Of a stretch of DNA of 64,000 nt, positions 44,014-54,249 are shown in pieces (position 1 is the first letter of the stretch; the number at the start of each line of letters is the position of its first letter). The position numbers and the translations under genes were made by a program. The notes beneath the pieces were generated by a model that had not been told where the DNA came from, did not search any database, and was given only the letters and a program-made list of their open reading frames with translations. The stretch is taken from the NCBI RefSeq assembly GCF_001761485.1, contig NC_090770.1, forward strand, positions 558,001 to 622,000, given 5' to 3'. The stretch comes from Yarrowia lipolytica (lineage: Eukaryota > Ascomycota > Dipodascomycetes > Dipodascales).

Positions 44014-44459
44014 TTTGGAGGTATTTTTGGAGCTCAAATCAGCTTACTAATGCATAGAACTTTTTTTTCACTCCTACGAACTTTGGAGGCTCAAAAGTGA
44101 ACCGTACCAGACACAAATCAAGCAAACAACGTTCCCAATTGAACCTGAGAACGTGTTAATAAGTCTGGTCTTCTTCTTCTGTGTTTGAAATCCCTAGTAA
44201 GTACGAAAATTTGGTTTTTCGTGATGTCTCAGAAATACCAGTGCCGAAAAGCATGATTTCGTCACTAAACAGATCGCCATTTTGGGCTCATTGTTGGAGA
44301 TTGAAACAGTGGTGCTGATCTGAATGGCGGAGGTGATGTCTAATAAGCGACCGTTCAAAACTTGTATGGATTTTCCCGTTGGAAGACCGTCAAATCGCAA
44401 AAATGTAATAATATCCCTTTTCAGATAGGACATACAATCCTGATCTTGAATTTTCAGCC
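44014..44459. other. Spacer between tRNA-Gly and tRNA-Phe, nothing recognised
   Basis: No gene or repeat is recognised in about 450 bases. Confidence 0.55.
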
Positions 44460-44549
44460 GCGGATTTAGCTCAGTTGGGAGAGCGCCAGACTGAAGTAAT
44501 TCTCAGTCTTGAAATCTGGAGGTCCTGTGTTCGATCCACAGAATTCGCA
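44460..44549 (+). tRNA. tRNA-Phe (GAA), intron-containing
   Basis: Acceptor GCGGATT/AATTCGC, anticodon stem CCAGA/TCTGG, anticodon GAA. A 17-base intron begins TAATTCTCAG. The mature length is 73. Its 3' end resembles the primer-binding tract of the LTR fossil at 12.4 kb. Confidence 0.96.
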
Positions 44550-45281
44550 GTTTGGTAGATGATCTACTTTTCTTTTTGTCCTTCAAGCAAATATGTTCTC
44601 TTGCCATAGCTGTGCATTTTTTGAAGGCTCATGGCTCATTGGAAAATTAGGAGAAGTTATGAGTACCAGGAGCCAAGAGGACAACAGTTTGCTACAGTAT
44701 AAGACACTGCAGTCGTTTCTGGGTTGGAAAGGGGTTGTCATACAAGTACAACTGCAGTACTCTCTTGCTGTACTTGCTCTCTCAGAGCTGTTTCCGAATG
44801 GCTAAAATACACCTGTTAATCCATCCCTCCATACCCTTCGTACTTGTACCTCCACCAATTGGTTCAACTATTGTCAAGGAAACATTCAAGCTTTAACAAG
44901 CCAAATCTGCAAGATCTCCTCCAGTACTTGTCATGCTCAAAACATGACAATTGCAAGGCCTGAGGCATTGACAAAGATACCAATTCAATTTCAATTCAGG
45001 ATTTCGACGAGCCCTCCGAATCTCGTTTCTCTGGAATGGGATTTGTGCCAATTGAGATGCATTGTGTCTCACCGAAGACACTATCTCCATGTTTTGTCTC
45101 AAAAAATTGATACAACGGTCGGAATTCCAACGGAAAAGACCAGCCGAGTTGATAACATTGAGATTAATTGCTCAAATGTGCTTTGAATCCCGAAATCCCT
45201 GCGGAAACAGCGTTATTGGAAAAGTTTGGGTGCCCATGTTCGCCCTCAAATACGCGATTCGGAGCCCCGGTCATCACAACA
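44550..45281. other. Spacer between tRNA-Phe and tRNA-Arg, nothing recognised
   Basis: Contains scattered CTTGTAC words. A plus-strand frame that starts here and reads through tRNA-Arg is spurious. Confidence 0.5.
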
Positions 45282-45370
45282 GAGGACGTGGCGTAATGGT
45301 AGCGCATTGGATTTCGGTTCTTGTGAACGACGTCCTCCAAAGGCTGCGGGTTCGAGTCCTGTCGTCCTCT
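45282..45370 (+). tRNA. tRNA-Arg (TCG), intron-containing
   Basis: Acceptor GAGGACG/CGTCCTC, anticodon stem TTGGA/TCCAA. The anticodon is TCG in loop TTTCGG plus C. A 17-base intron begins TTCTTGTGAA. The mature length is 72. Mistaking the intron boundary would give a false Trp (CCA) reading. Confidence 0.9.
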
Positions 45371-47211
45371 GCCCTCTTTTTGCCCCTCTTTCGGTCAGAT
45401 TCAGTCTGCATGTCTGATATCTGTATATTGATGCAGTTCAACACACAACTTGAGTAGACGCTCTTCAAGTATCCACATGGTCGGTATCTTTTAATGTGCA
45501 ACGGTAATAACTTCTCTGGTGCAGTATGTAAGGCAGCATATCGTTTCTCCACAACCTGCCTTTTCGCCGCTACTCTGAAGACTTGATCTCCTATCTCACG
45601 CTCGATACCATGATCTCTGTCCAGAAACCCTGCAGTTCACCGCCCGTAAAGATCTCGGTGGAATAGTCACTTGGAGAGAGCTTTCAAACATTTAACGCTA
45701 GTCCTAGCCAAGACCTATTAATCAATCGGGCGTCGTAGAAGCTATTGTCAACAGACCCCGTGAACAGCGTGAATGCAGACATGACCAGGCCAAGACAAAG
45801 GAAACGTCGACACTCTGTAATATAGCTCATAAGAGTTCTCATATGGGATAGAGGGGGAAAGAAGCTGCTTCTGTCATAAGTGCACCGCACCGATATCTGT
45901 GCTCTTACTGGGTTCCGTTCTGTCATAGACGACCATTGGGCTGGAACAGGACTGGCGACTGGAAGAATGTCAGCAGTGCACCTCTTTGACCGTTGAAGAC
46001 AAAGCTACTGTAGGTGGAAATGTGATCAAGTCTAGAATATTGCAAACCGTGCCATTATTATGACAAAGGACTCAATTTCGCTGGTTGTAAAGCTCTCAGC
46101 TCTTGGAGTAAGAGTCCTGAGATCCAGCACCTTGTCTCATCCATGGATTTGAATGTAAAATGTCGTCGCAAGACCATCTGAAGGAGTTCGTCATGCTGCA
46201 CTTCAAGAGCGACTAGAGAAGTCGGCGAGTCCCCTCAATGCTGTATTTGCATCTGTTACAGTGTTTCAAACATCTTGAATCGACGAGGCTGCGCCGTCTA
46301 GGCAAGATGTTCTTCCACTGCTGCTTAGATGTATAGATTGATGTTCAATCGGAGCTTTTCGAGTCCAGACACTGGAAGGTCTATTCGGTAAATCTCCACC
46401 GAGAGGCCTACGGACTCCAGTCTTGCGGTATCGCGTTCGCCGTGTGGAAACATGTATTCTCCCAGCGATGGGTAAAAAGAACAGTTCATTTTCTAGAACA
46501 TTGTCTGGTAACTTGTCCATGGCGTGTTCTGGAGAGATGTGAATATATGGCAGGGGGTTCTGTCCGTGCACTCAGCTTGTTCTTGTTTGTTATTGTTCTA
46601 CTTGTAAATTAGTTGAGAGTTAGAATGCAAGAAAGATATGCAAGTAATTTTACTTGGGAACAACCCCGTGAAGGTGTCCAAATGTCCATAATTCGTGGCG
46701 AATCGGGAGTATATGTTTTAGTTTCTCTTCTTTCAAGTCTGACACTCGTAGGCTATTCAAATACTTTGACTTTTCCTCACCTCCTCGCCATCGTCTCTCC
46801 ACTACCTCGTCGTCTTCGTCCGCTCCACCCCAACTAAACGTCAACTAAAATTTCCTATAAAATGCGCCCTCAAAAGACAGGCAGAAAAAAAATGGTAAAG
46901 AGAGTCAGAATTGACGAAACTAGTAACTAACAGATCCTCAAGACTTTAATGACCATATCCCTTCTATATCTTCTGCAAAATCCACTCGAAACCACCTCGC
47001 GCCAGACTTATATTGCTCGCTCTGGAGAGTTTGGTACCTACAGTACTGCGCATTATAAGCGCTCAACCAACGCCCTCTGATAAAGCTGGACGCTGATCCC
47101 TACAGCGAAGACACACTACTTGTACGATAGTGAGAAGACACGCCAGGCAGCTGAGTACCCTTACACCACCCATTTGATGACCACTTCACCGCCTTTACTC
47201 ACCCTCACGCC
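45371..47211. other. Gene-poor region with F-box debris
   Basis: Apart from the F-box-like fragment at 46266-46571 no gene is supported. The last 300 bases should carry the promoter of the BTB gene. Confidence 0.5.
46266..46571 (-). pseudogene. F-box-like gene fragment
   Basis: A minus-strand frame encodes MDKLPDNVLENELFFLPIAG and then HVSTRRTRYR, a degenerate F-box start (LPxxVLExxLxFLP). It ends without any of the long C-terminal region seen in the intact family members. Probably a truncated or decayed relative. Confidence 0.4.
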
Positions 47212-48144
47212 ATGTCTGAACTTAACAAGTTGATTCTGAAAGCAGTCACGTCGAGCTCGCTCCAGGACCGCGGCACGTTCTACTTTCTGTTCAGCCACGT
47301 GGACGCCGGACGAAGAAGCAGATACACAATCACATTTGTGGACGCGGACGGCAAGATGTCTGCTTCGCCGTCGTTTGGCCTGGTTGTCAACGACTGGCTC
47401 AAAAACGCCATCGCTATCGACATGGACACAGTTCTCATTGTGCCTCATGACGGAGCTCCATTCACACTTGTGACCACCAACAAGTGGAAGTCGATCACAA
47501 TTCCGTCAGCTGACCCGAAGGAGGTGCTCCGATCGGTCATTGACGGCCTGCTGGAACACAACCCTGCCAGTCAGACAACCCTGACCCGAGTCAGAGAGAC
47601 TAACCAGGGCCACGACTTTGTCATCGCCTGCGAGGACGGCGATATTCCAGTTCATTCCATCATTCTGAAAGCATCATGGCCATTCTTTGACAGACTGCTC
47701 GACAGCAAAATGCAGGAAGCCACCGACAAACGACTGACTCTACCCTACCCAAAGGAATGGATCGAGCCTCTGGTGTCTCATTTCTACGGTGAACAGAGAA
47801 ACATGTCGTTTGAAGAAGCCACAGGCGTCATTATCACCGCTGCAGTCTACGATCTCCCTGCTTTACACTCCCTAGCCTTGCGACGTATTAGAGAAGAGAC
47901 CATGGACGTGCTGATGGCAGTCGTGGCATGGAAACGGGCCTACGAGGCAATGAACCAGGCCCTCATGGAGTACTGTGGAGCTGTGATCCAGACTGAAATG
48001 AAAAACTTCCCAAAAGTCCAACACCTGCTACAGGACTTTTCTCAGGATGAGTTCTTGCAGCTCTTCAGCCACATGTCGCTCCATGCTCAAAAGGCGACCT
48101 CAAAGACACCGTGCCCCTCTGGATACAACCACTGGTATTATTAG
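47212..48144 (+). CDS. BTB/POZ-domain protein
   Basis: 310 residues. The first 125 are beta-rich (GTFYFLFSHVDAGRRSRYTI) without a known name; a MATH-like role is possible but not shown. A BTB fold follows from about 140: HDFVIACEDGDIPVHSIILK, ASWPFFDRLLDSKMQEATDK, RLTLPYPKEWIEPLVSHFYG. A BACK-like helical part follows to the end. BTB proteins dimerise and often serve as Cul3 substrate receptors. The gene faces WHI2, whose protein also has a BTB-related domain, across a 193-base gap, so the two transcripts converge. Confidence 0.8.
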   Translation: MSELNKLILKAVTSSSLQDRGTFYFLFSHVDAGRRSRYTITFVDADGKMSASPSFGLVVNDWLKNAIAIDMDTVLIVPHDGAPFTLVTTNKWKSITIPSADPKEVLRSVIDGLLEHNPASQTTLTRVRETNQGHDFVIACEDGDIPVHSIILKASWPFFDRLLDSKMQEATDKRLTLPYPKEWIEPLVSHFYGEQRNMSFEEATGVIITAAVYDLPALHSLALRRIREETMDVLMAVVAWKRAYEAMNQALMEYCGAVIQTEMKNFPKVQHLLQDFSQDEFLQLFSHMSLHAQKATSKTPCPSGYNHWYY

Positions 48145-48337
48145 GAAAATGTACAGTAGGTAGTGTAACTTCGCTTTATACATTCCTAACATTAATTATA
48201 CATATATACCTATATCTGAGCTATGTGATTCAACGCCCTTCTGCGTGTATCGTGATTTTCCTTCTCCTTGATTCTGTTTATTTTGTTCCCATGCAATAAA
48301 TTAGATGTGTTAACTGTCCCAACCCAGAAGGGGACGA

Positions 48338-49333
48338 CTAGATTCCAATGACGGACAACTCCAGGGTCCACACCCGGCGGATGTGGACGGTGATGGGCTC
48401 ATCGTAGCCCGGGATACCCTCCAGCTTGACCGAGTCCCACCAGCATTTTCGTGCAGGTTTGCGCCAGAAAAGCAGCAGTTTGTGACGCGTCGACTCAAAG
48501 TCGTCCTCCCCATTAGGCCCGGAGTTGTCTTCCTCGGCAGTGTGCATTTCCGTATCCGAGGGAACACCTGTAGCAGCCTCTGCGGCAGAAGCGGATTCTG
48601 CGGTGACGGGGGCCCCACTGGACCGCAGCTGGACAAGCGCTAAACTTCCAATCACAGCCCGACCGGGCTCGGTAGATCGGTAGCCCCAGGTGTCGTTCAG
48701 AGTAAACCCGGAGTTGCACAACATCTCCACTAGATGCTGCTCGGCAGTGCCGCTCTCACTACCACGCTTGAGGCCCGAAAAGATGTGGTCTCGCTGCACA
48801 AGCTGGGCACCACAGGCGACCTTGAGCTCACGCATCTCGGCCTCGGTTGTATCACGCGAGGGCGGCAGACAGAAGTAGTCCAGGTCCTCACGTAGTACCA
48901 CGATTGCGGGCTTGGTGCGTAGCATCTCCACGGACGCGCCATCTTCGAGAGATGGGCTCCACTGTTGGGCAGCGGCCTCGGTGGGGTCTACTCTGGACAA
49001 GTAGTCGGCCTCGGCGGACCGGAACAGGTCAAGCGTGTATTTGAGACAGTCGGGCGAGAAGTTGATAGCGACCACGTCCTGCTCTGACAGCGTCTGGATG
49101 ACGTTGCCATGGATGTCCATGAACACGCCGTTGGGGAACAACGACAGCAGAATGGACTCAGGCAGCTTCATGAGCTCGTTTCGAGTCATGTCGAACATTG
49201 TGCCTCGAGCGTACAGCTTGATAGCAATGTCGGGCTGAGGAGCCATATCGTAGCCCGCCTGGTTGGGGTACGGTTGCTGAATCCCGGCTTCAGGAGCCAC
49301 CTGGGTCAGCACAGAAGAAGCCTGTACAGACAT
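48338..49333 (-). CDS. WHI2: Whi2, general stress response regulator
   Basis: 331 residues matching budding-yeast Whi2 along the length. The KCTD-like BTB start has LMKLPESILLSLFPNGVFMD (yeast LMSLPESLLLCLFPSGVFLD). Then KPAIVVLREDLDYFCLP, AEQHLVEMLCNSGFT, KLLLFWRKPARKCWW and the end HIRRVWTLELSVIGI. The yeast Ser/Asn-rich insert is absent, so the protein is shorter than the 486-residue homologue. Whi2 acts with the phosphatases Psr1/Psr2 at the plasma membrane to promote the general stress response, restrain Ras/cAMP and TORC1 signalling, and allow mitophagy. The ATG at 49333 matches the yeast N-terminus (LTQVAPEAG vs ITQVSPDNA). Yet the same frame stays open for about 117 codons upstream with no ATG. 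Confidence 0.93.
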   Translation of the reverse strand: MSVQASSVLTQVAPEAGIQQPYPNQAGYDMAPQPDIAIKLYARGTMFDMTRNELMKLPESILLSLFPNGVFMDIHGNVIQTLSEQDVVAINFSPDCLKYTLDLFRSAEADYLSRVDPTEAAAQQWSPSLEDGASVEMLRTKPAIVVLREDLDYFCLPPSRDTTEAEMRELKVACGAQLVQRDHIFSGLKRGSESGTAEQHLVEMLCNSGFTLNDTWGYRSTEPGRAVIGSLALVQLRSSGAPVTAESASAAEAATGVPSDTEMHTAEEDNSGPNGEDDFESTRHKLLLFWRKPARKCWWDSVKLEGIPGYDEPITVHIRRVWTLELSVIGI

Positions 49334-49687
49334 TGAATAAAAGTTTGTGACGGGCGGAGAATAGGGCGGCGGGGGCGGTGAAGGAGGAGATGCGCTCTTC
49401 TTCTTTACAACTAGGTCGACGTCGTTGTTGAGGGGGTCTTCGCTATGTGTGTTGGTGACCGAGTCTGGGGCAACAGCGCTCTTAGTGTCGTAATCCGAGT
49501 AATCTGGAACGGGTCCGAAATCCGTTTTCGAAGTGACAAAAGTGGCGGTGGAGGCTCGCGAAGAAACAGGTTCAAGCGGACACAGATCGTCTAAAGGAGC
49601 GACTAAAGTTGGAATTGAAGAGACGGTGTATTGCTCCTGAATGATGGGGTGGTTGAGTGAGAACGAACGAGTGGCGTGACGTGGCGC
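49334..49687 (-). other. ATG-free in-frame extension upstream of WHI2
   Basis: From an in-frame TAA at 49688-49690 to the WHI2 ATG, about 117 codons are open and contain no ATG. The sense is protein-like: FSLNHPIIQEQYTVSSIPTL, then TDFGPVPDYSDYDTKSAVAP, then a proline run SPPSPPPPPYSPPVTNFYS leading into MSVQ. It is either a 5' leader that happens to be open or an N-terminal extension read from a near-cognate start. Confidence 0.5.
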
Positions 49688-49693
49688 TTATAT
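49688..49693 (-). promoter_or_regulatory. Possible TATA box of WHI2
   Basis: ACATATAAGC on the minus strand. It would start a transcript with a leader of about 320 bases whose first ATG is that of WHI2. Confidence 0.4.
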
Positions 49694-50063
49694 GTGAAGG
49701 CACAAACCCGAAAATGTAGTCGAAGGTCGATTTTGTGTACTCAAAAGCGCGGTGTCGTTAACACGATTCTGCCAGGCTGTCAGGGGTGGGTGCAGATGTT
49801 AGTCCAAAAAGTGACGATATTATTATTAAGGTGCAATCGTACAGTGTGGGAGGTGTAGGGTGTAGGGACTTTAGGGTTAGGGTTGCATATTTAGCAACAA
49901 CATTGGGCGTTTTAAGTTGTCAAACATTAGGGTTGTTAAATATTTAGTTTGGGGGAACCAAAACTTTAAAAAAACAAAACATGTGAATTACTAAGCCAAC
50001 GAGGAAACCCGCGGCTACCACCAAAAAGATTACCAGGGCAGGAGTACTGCAGACAAAAAGGAA

Positions 50064-50147
50064 AGGTCGTACCCGGAATCGAACCGGGGTTACTGGAAAT
50101 CGACTATTAATCAGAATCCAAGGTGATAACCGCTACACTATACAACC
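50064..50147 (-). tRNA. tRNA-Gln (CTG), intron-containing
   Basis: Acceptor GGTTGTA/TACGACC, anticodon stem TTGGA/TCCAG, anticodon CTG. A 12-base intron (TTAATAGTCGAT) is present. The mature length is 72; D- and T-arms closely match yeast tRNA-Gln. Confidence 0.93.
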
Positions 50148-50583
50148 GCTGTTTTTGTCGAATGTCATCTGGCTGAATTTATGGGGCAAAATATTGTTTT
50201 AATCGCGGTTTTTTTCATGAAATATCGTGATTTGAGGAGCCTTGGGAGTGGTATGGCCTTGGTGTTATCATTATTTATATACTGTTATTGTTTTAGGAGC
50301 ATCTCAAGTTGTGTTTAGTTCAGAATGTTTTGGTGGTGGTAATGGTGCAGTATGCATCGTATGAACAGACGTGTTTGACATTTATTGAGCACCGATCAGT
50401 TGAAAAGTACAAGTACAAGTATAAATTTACGCCTTTCTATCTGGTTCGTACAAAAGCGGTCGTTTTCTTTTCTTGCCTTGTCACATCTCTACTCGTACAG
50501 TACGTGTTGAATGATTCGACCCTGTGGAGCTTGCCAGTATGTAAATTTCGCTATATATTCCTTCTCTTAGGTGAAATGAACTC
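50148..50583. other. Spacer with GTAC words, nothing recognised
   Basis: No gene is recognised; AAGTACAAGTACAAGT occurs near 50405. Confidence 0.5.
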
Positions 50584-51999
50584 TTAAAATCCAACCAGTG
50601 CCTTTCTCAGAAGCACCAAAAGACTCCCCTTGTGTCCCCAGAACTTCTTGAGCGACTTGCCTCCACCGCTGTAGGCCAGGAGATTGGGTGTTTCTTGTCC
50701 GACGTCAGTGAGGATTCCTTCGGTCGAAAACGCGAGGAGGTTCTTCTTGAGCTGAGCGGGTGTGACAGAGGTGGCGAAGGCTGAGTCGGAATCGGGCTGG
50801 AGAGACAGAAAGTAGGTCAACAGGCCAGCAATGTGAGGAGAGGCCATGGAGGTGCCGGAGAGCGTGGCGACGGCGTTCTTGGACCCAATGTAGGTCGACA
50901 GAATGTTGAGACCGGGTCCAAAGACGTCCACGCACTTACCCTTGTTGGAAAAGTAGGCTCTGGAGTCTGACAGAGTCGAAGCTCCAACGGTAATGGCGTT
51001 CTCTGAGCTGGCAGGAGAGTACTCGCAGGCATCAGAGTTGTCGTTTCCAGCAGCTACTGCAAAGTTGATACCTGCCTTGACTGCACTGTCGACAGCGAGA
51101 TTGAGAGAAGGAGAGAAACCGCCTCCAAGAGACATGTTGGCAGTGGACCCCTTCCATCCCTTGGGCGGCTTCTTGGTCTTCTCCTCGTGCTCTCTAGCAG
51201 CGTAGACAACTCCCCCAATCACGTCAGACATGGTTCCAGACCCGTCCGAACGAAGCACCTTGACAGCCACAATCTCGGCCTGCTTGGCAATGCCATACTT
51301 GGTTCCTCCAATTGTGCCTGCACAATGGGTTCCGTGACCGTTTGCGTCTTCGTCAACGTCTCCGGAGGGAACAGTGGTTCCCCATTTGGCCCGACCATCA
51401 AAGTCCTGGTGCCTGACAAACACCCCAGTGTCAATAACGTAGGCAGTGACTCCCTTGCCGGCGGTATCGTCATAAACGTACTTGTTGAAGGTACCCAGAT
51501 TGAGCCGGTCTCTGTGGGACACTCTAGCTAGTCCCCAGGGAGCGTCCAGTTCTTCCTTGTACTCGTACGCATGCACAATCGAGTCCCTCTCTACGATAGA
51601 CACTAGTGGACTTGCTCTGATGAGATCAACCACGGTCTGCGAAAACACTCCGGCGTATGCTTTGAACGAGTTGATGCTGAATGTTTGTGTGACTCCGGCG
51701 AGCTCCATATCGCAGCTTCCAAGCATTTTCTTCAGCCAGTTTAGATGATTTTCAAACTCCTCCTCGTTCACGTCTTTCAGAGTAATAATGTAGGCATTGG
51801 GCACGTGATCTCGGTCGTTTTCGAACAGAGGAGCGAGAGAAGGCGGAGAATGCTCATACTTGGCCGAGTGCTCGTTTCCAGGTCGGTTTGCTTGCAAATC
51901 GTTCACTAGTAGCTGGTCAAACTGCACTGCCTCTGAGTTGGCCGGGACTGCCGCCAGAGCCGATGAAATGAGGGTCGTCACTAACAGGGAGAGTTTCAT
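50584..51999 (-). CDS. Subtilisin-like serine protease, cerevisin (Prb1) type
   Basis: 471 residues from the ATG at 51999; a longer frame starts further up, but this ATG opens a clean signal peptide (MKLSLLVTTLISSALAA). An I9 propeptide follows (AYIITLKDVNEEEFENHLNW). The S8 catalytic domain begins at about DAPWGLARVSHRD. The triad is intact: Asp in AYVIDTGV, His in GHGTHCAGTIGG, Ser in SGTSMASPHIAG, with the oxyanion Asn in AVAAGNDNSDAC. Cysteines at GTHCAG, DACEY and GKCVD fit the proteinase K/cerevisin class. It is therefore a secreted or vacuolar endoprotease made as a zymogen that cleaves its own propeptide. Yarrowia has many such genes; the secreted XPR2 product is one. Which paralogue this is cannot be said by eye. 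Confidence 0.93.
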   Translation of the reverse strand: MKLSLLVTTLISSALAAVPANSEAVQFDQLLVNDLQANRPGNEHSAKYEHSPPSLAPLFENDRDHVPNAYIITLKDVNEEEFENHLNWLKKMLGSCDMELAGVTQTFSINSFKAYAGVFSQTVVDLIRASPLVSIVERDSIVHAYEYKEELDAPWGLARVSHRDRLNLGTFNKYVYDDTAGKGVTAYVIDTGVFVRHQDFDGRAKWGTTVPSGDVDEDANGHGTHCAGTIGGTKYGIAKQAEIVAVKVLRSDGSGTMSDVIGGVVYAAREHEEKTKKPPKGWKGSTANMSLGGGFSPSLNLAVDSAVKAGINFAVAAGNDNSDACEYSPASSENAITVGASTLSDSRAYFSNKGKCVDVFGPGLNILSTYIGSKNAVATLSGTSMASPHIAGLLTYFLSLQPDSDSAFATSVTPAQLKKNLLAFSTEGILTDVGQETPNLLAYSGGGKSLKKFWGHKGSLLVLLRKALVGF

Positions 52000-52933
52000 G
52001 GCAGGTTGATGAAGGAGAGTGTGCTTTTCCTGGGCGCTTCGGCCTGTATAAAGAGTGTACACGGGGCGTGCAACAAGTCATGATTGCTCTTCGGAAACGG
52101 AAAGTGTATTCCCAAACGGGAATTTTGGATATCCTACAACAGGGCGAAAAAAGGAGGAAAAGTGCATGGAAACACGAAAAATCAGATCCAGTCGGCGGTG
52201 AGAATTGATTGCACCTGAAAGATTTCCTGTGGCCCCAAAACTGGTCGTATTCAGCCTTGCGCGGACCAACATGGATAATGCTACTCATGCATATCAAAAG
52301 GCGGATGCAGATCAGTGTAGAGAAACGTGGGCCTTTGGGGACTTGACCAGGTTGCAGGTATATTTACGCCGTTCTTGAGTCCGGGCGAGCAGTCGGGATA
52401 GTTCATTTTTGCGGTTTATTGACCCCTGGAACGTGTCCAAATCTCGTATATCTGTCCGACCCCAAAACGCGCATGTCCCAAAACAGACACGGCTTCCAAA
52501 TTGGGACTAATGAACTTTCAAGGCAGTGTTTCACGTTGCGTCATAAATGGTGGGTAAATGATGGGCGGGATGAGAGATGGGATCAGTCATTTTGATCAAG
52601 GCGGTAGCAAGACTTGCTCCTGTTTTTTATTGTCATTGGAGTAGCCGTTCTACAAGGTATTCGTGCTTGTAAAAGTACAGTGGTTCCCACGCGTACTATG
52701 TTCGGTGTGCTAGTCGAGGTTCACAACGAGAGACTCATGGCTTGGAGAAGGAGCAAATTCTGAGGCACAAGTACTTGTACTCGTAAAAGACAACCAGTTT
52801 GGGTCACGTGAATAGCAGCTCGAATAGATGCCTTCAGCTCGACATTCCCAGCCCTCTTTGGTCGGCATGATTGAGCTGGCTAAATCCACTGTGTATGGCA
52901 AGAGTTGAGAGGTCCAGAATGAAGAGAAAGAAA

Positions 52934-53032
52934 ACGCACAAGTCGACGCACAAGTCGACGCACAAGTCGACGCACAAGTCGACGCACAAGTCGACGCACA
53001 AGTCGACGCACAAGTCGACGCACAAGTCGACA
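52934..53032. repeat. 12-bp tandem array, eight perfect copies
   Basis: Unit GACGCACAAGTC, eight times without interruption. On the minus strand it encodes TCAS repeats within a frame that has an ATG at its start (MLSTCAS...), about 108 codons; other frames read DLCV. There are no unique spacers, so it is not CRISPR-like. Confidence 0.97.
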
Positions 53033-53556
53033 GCATTCTGAATTCATTCAATGTTAGAGATTGCACGCTGAATCGTACTGTACTGTACTTGTACAAGTAC
53101 TAGTAGGCAATTTCGCTTCTCCTTCCTGCTTGTCTCCATCGGTGTGCAGTATGTACTGATAAGAGCTTTCTCAAACAGCTGTTGGAAGCCCGTGAGGCTG
53201 ACGCGGCTTCTCCTTCTCTTTCAGGAATGTGTGAGCCAGGTCATGTTGAGTCCTTCAAACACGGCAGTTGTCCTCCTATCCCCTGAGATTTTCTGGAGCG
53301 GGAAAGCCTTCGGGTCATACAACTGACAGTCTGGCAGCTGTTTGATCATCAGAGCGATCCTAACAACTAAAGTTGTGGTAGTTTAGTACTTGTGTTGTAC
53401 TTGCACTTGTACTTGCACTTGTACTGGTACTTCGCTAGCATCAATCTGCCCAGAGGCACAGTCTTGTGCTCTACTGTGCTCTGCCCTACTCGTAGTTTTC
53501 ATGAGACTACAGTATTGCCTATCTCCTCCGTCCATGTGACCGCTCCCTCATTCCAG

Positions 53557-53564
53557 TATATAAA
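53557..53564 (+). promoter_or_regulatory. TATA box of the small acidic protein gene
   Basis: TATATAAA, 36 bases before the ATG at 53600, followed by a pyrimidine/CA-rich leader ending CACAAAATG, a good yeast start context. Confidence 0.75.
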
Positions 53565-53599
53565 CAAAAGTCTGTCCACCTTCTACTCTACCACACAAA

Positions 53600-54070
53600 A
53601 TGAAAGATACCAAGCCCGTGAACAACGAAAATTACGACCCGAACGGCGATGAATCGAACCACAACGATACCCCAACGATTCGTCACCGAAAAACCCCGCT
53701 CAAGGAAGACAGCTGGCCCCTCTCAGGATCCGCCCAAGGAAGACAGAAGCCCACTGCTCTCAAGGCTTCCAAACCGCCTTCAAGTACAGACAGAAAGATA
53801 CCCTCCCCTACCGACGAAGAGATCGCCGAGGCCTGGGCTGCTCATCCGGGCATTCCCCCCGCCGAAGTCAGTATCAAGATCATGCAATACGACGATTCGG
53901 AGCCATCTGAAATCTGCGAGGAAGACTTTTCTCTGGATTCACAGTGGCTGTCTATGGAGATTGATCGAATCATGAGAGAGCAGACCGATGATGACATTCC
54001 CACTTGTAGCTTTCAGAAAAACACAAACTTGGGTGATGCCTATTCTGCCGATACCAGTCTGTTGTTCTGA
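53600..54070 (+). CDS. Small acidic protein, unknown function; may continue in another frame
   Basis: 156 residues, rich in Asp, Glu, Ser and Pro (NDTPTIRHRKTPLKEDSWPL, DEEIAEAWAAHPGIPPAEVS, EEDFSLDSQWLSMEIDRIMR), ending SADTSLLF. It has a textbook TATA box and ATG context. Just past its stop, another frame carries MDMSNISKELARLKTEENRD and KEKKSFSSEGS, a helical charged stretch to a stop at 54242. That suggests a longer protein interrupted by a frameshift or by an intron I cannot place. The dibasic-acid mix suggests a nuclear or regulatory protein; no family is recognised. Confidence 0.65.
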   Translation: MKDTKPVNNENYDPNGDESNHNDTPTIRHRKTPLKEDSWPLSGSAQGRQKPTALKASKPPSSTDRKIPSPTDEEIAEAWAAHPGIPPAEVSIKIMQYDDSEPSEICEEDFSLDSQWLSMEIDRIMREQTDDDIPTCSFQKNTNLGDAYSADTSLLF

Positions 54071-54249
54071 CTCCAGTCGTGGCCTTGAGATGGACATGTC
54101 CAACATCAGCAAAGAGCTTGCCAGACTCAAGACAGAGGAGAACAGGGACAAGGAGAAAAAGTCATTCAGCAGTGAGGGCTCTTTGGAACTGAGTCTCTTG
54201 ACATCCTTGTGTACTTCCACCCCATACAAGACTAGACCCTAGAGGACAG

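Larger units (their letters stand above)
52000..53599. other. Upstream spacer between the subtilase and the 53.6 kb gene
   Basis: 1.6 kb without a supported gene. It contains the 12-bp array at 52934-53032, several GTACTTGTAC words near 53080 and 53390-53430, and the TATA box of the next gene. Confidence 0.5.

Noticed and set aside
45282-45370. Reading this tRNA as Trp because CTCCAAA is present
   Set aside because: The stem TTGGA/TCCAA puts CTCC at the intron end, and the true loop carries TCG (Arg).
45062-45457. A 131-codon plus-strand frame
   Set aside because: It reads through the tRNA-Arg gene.
52934-53032. CRISPR-like array
   Set aside because: The repeats are contiguous with no unique spacers, in a eukaryotic genome.
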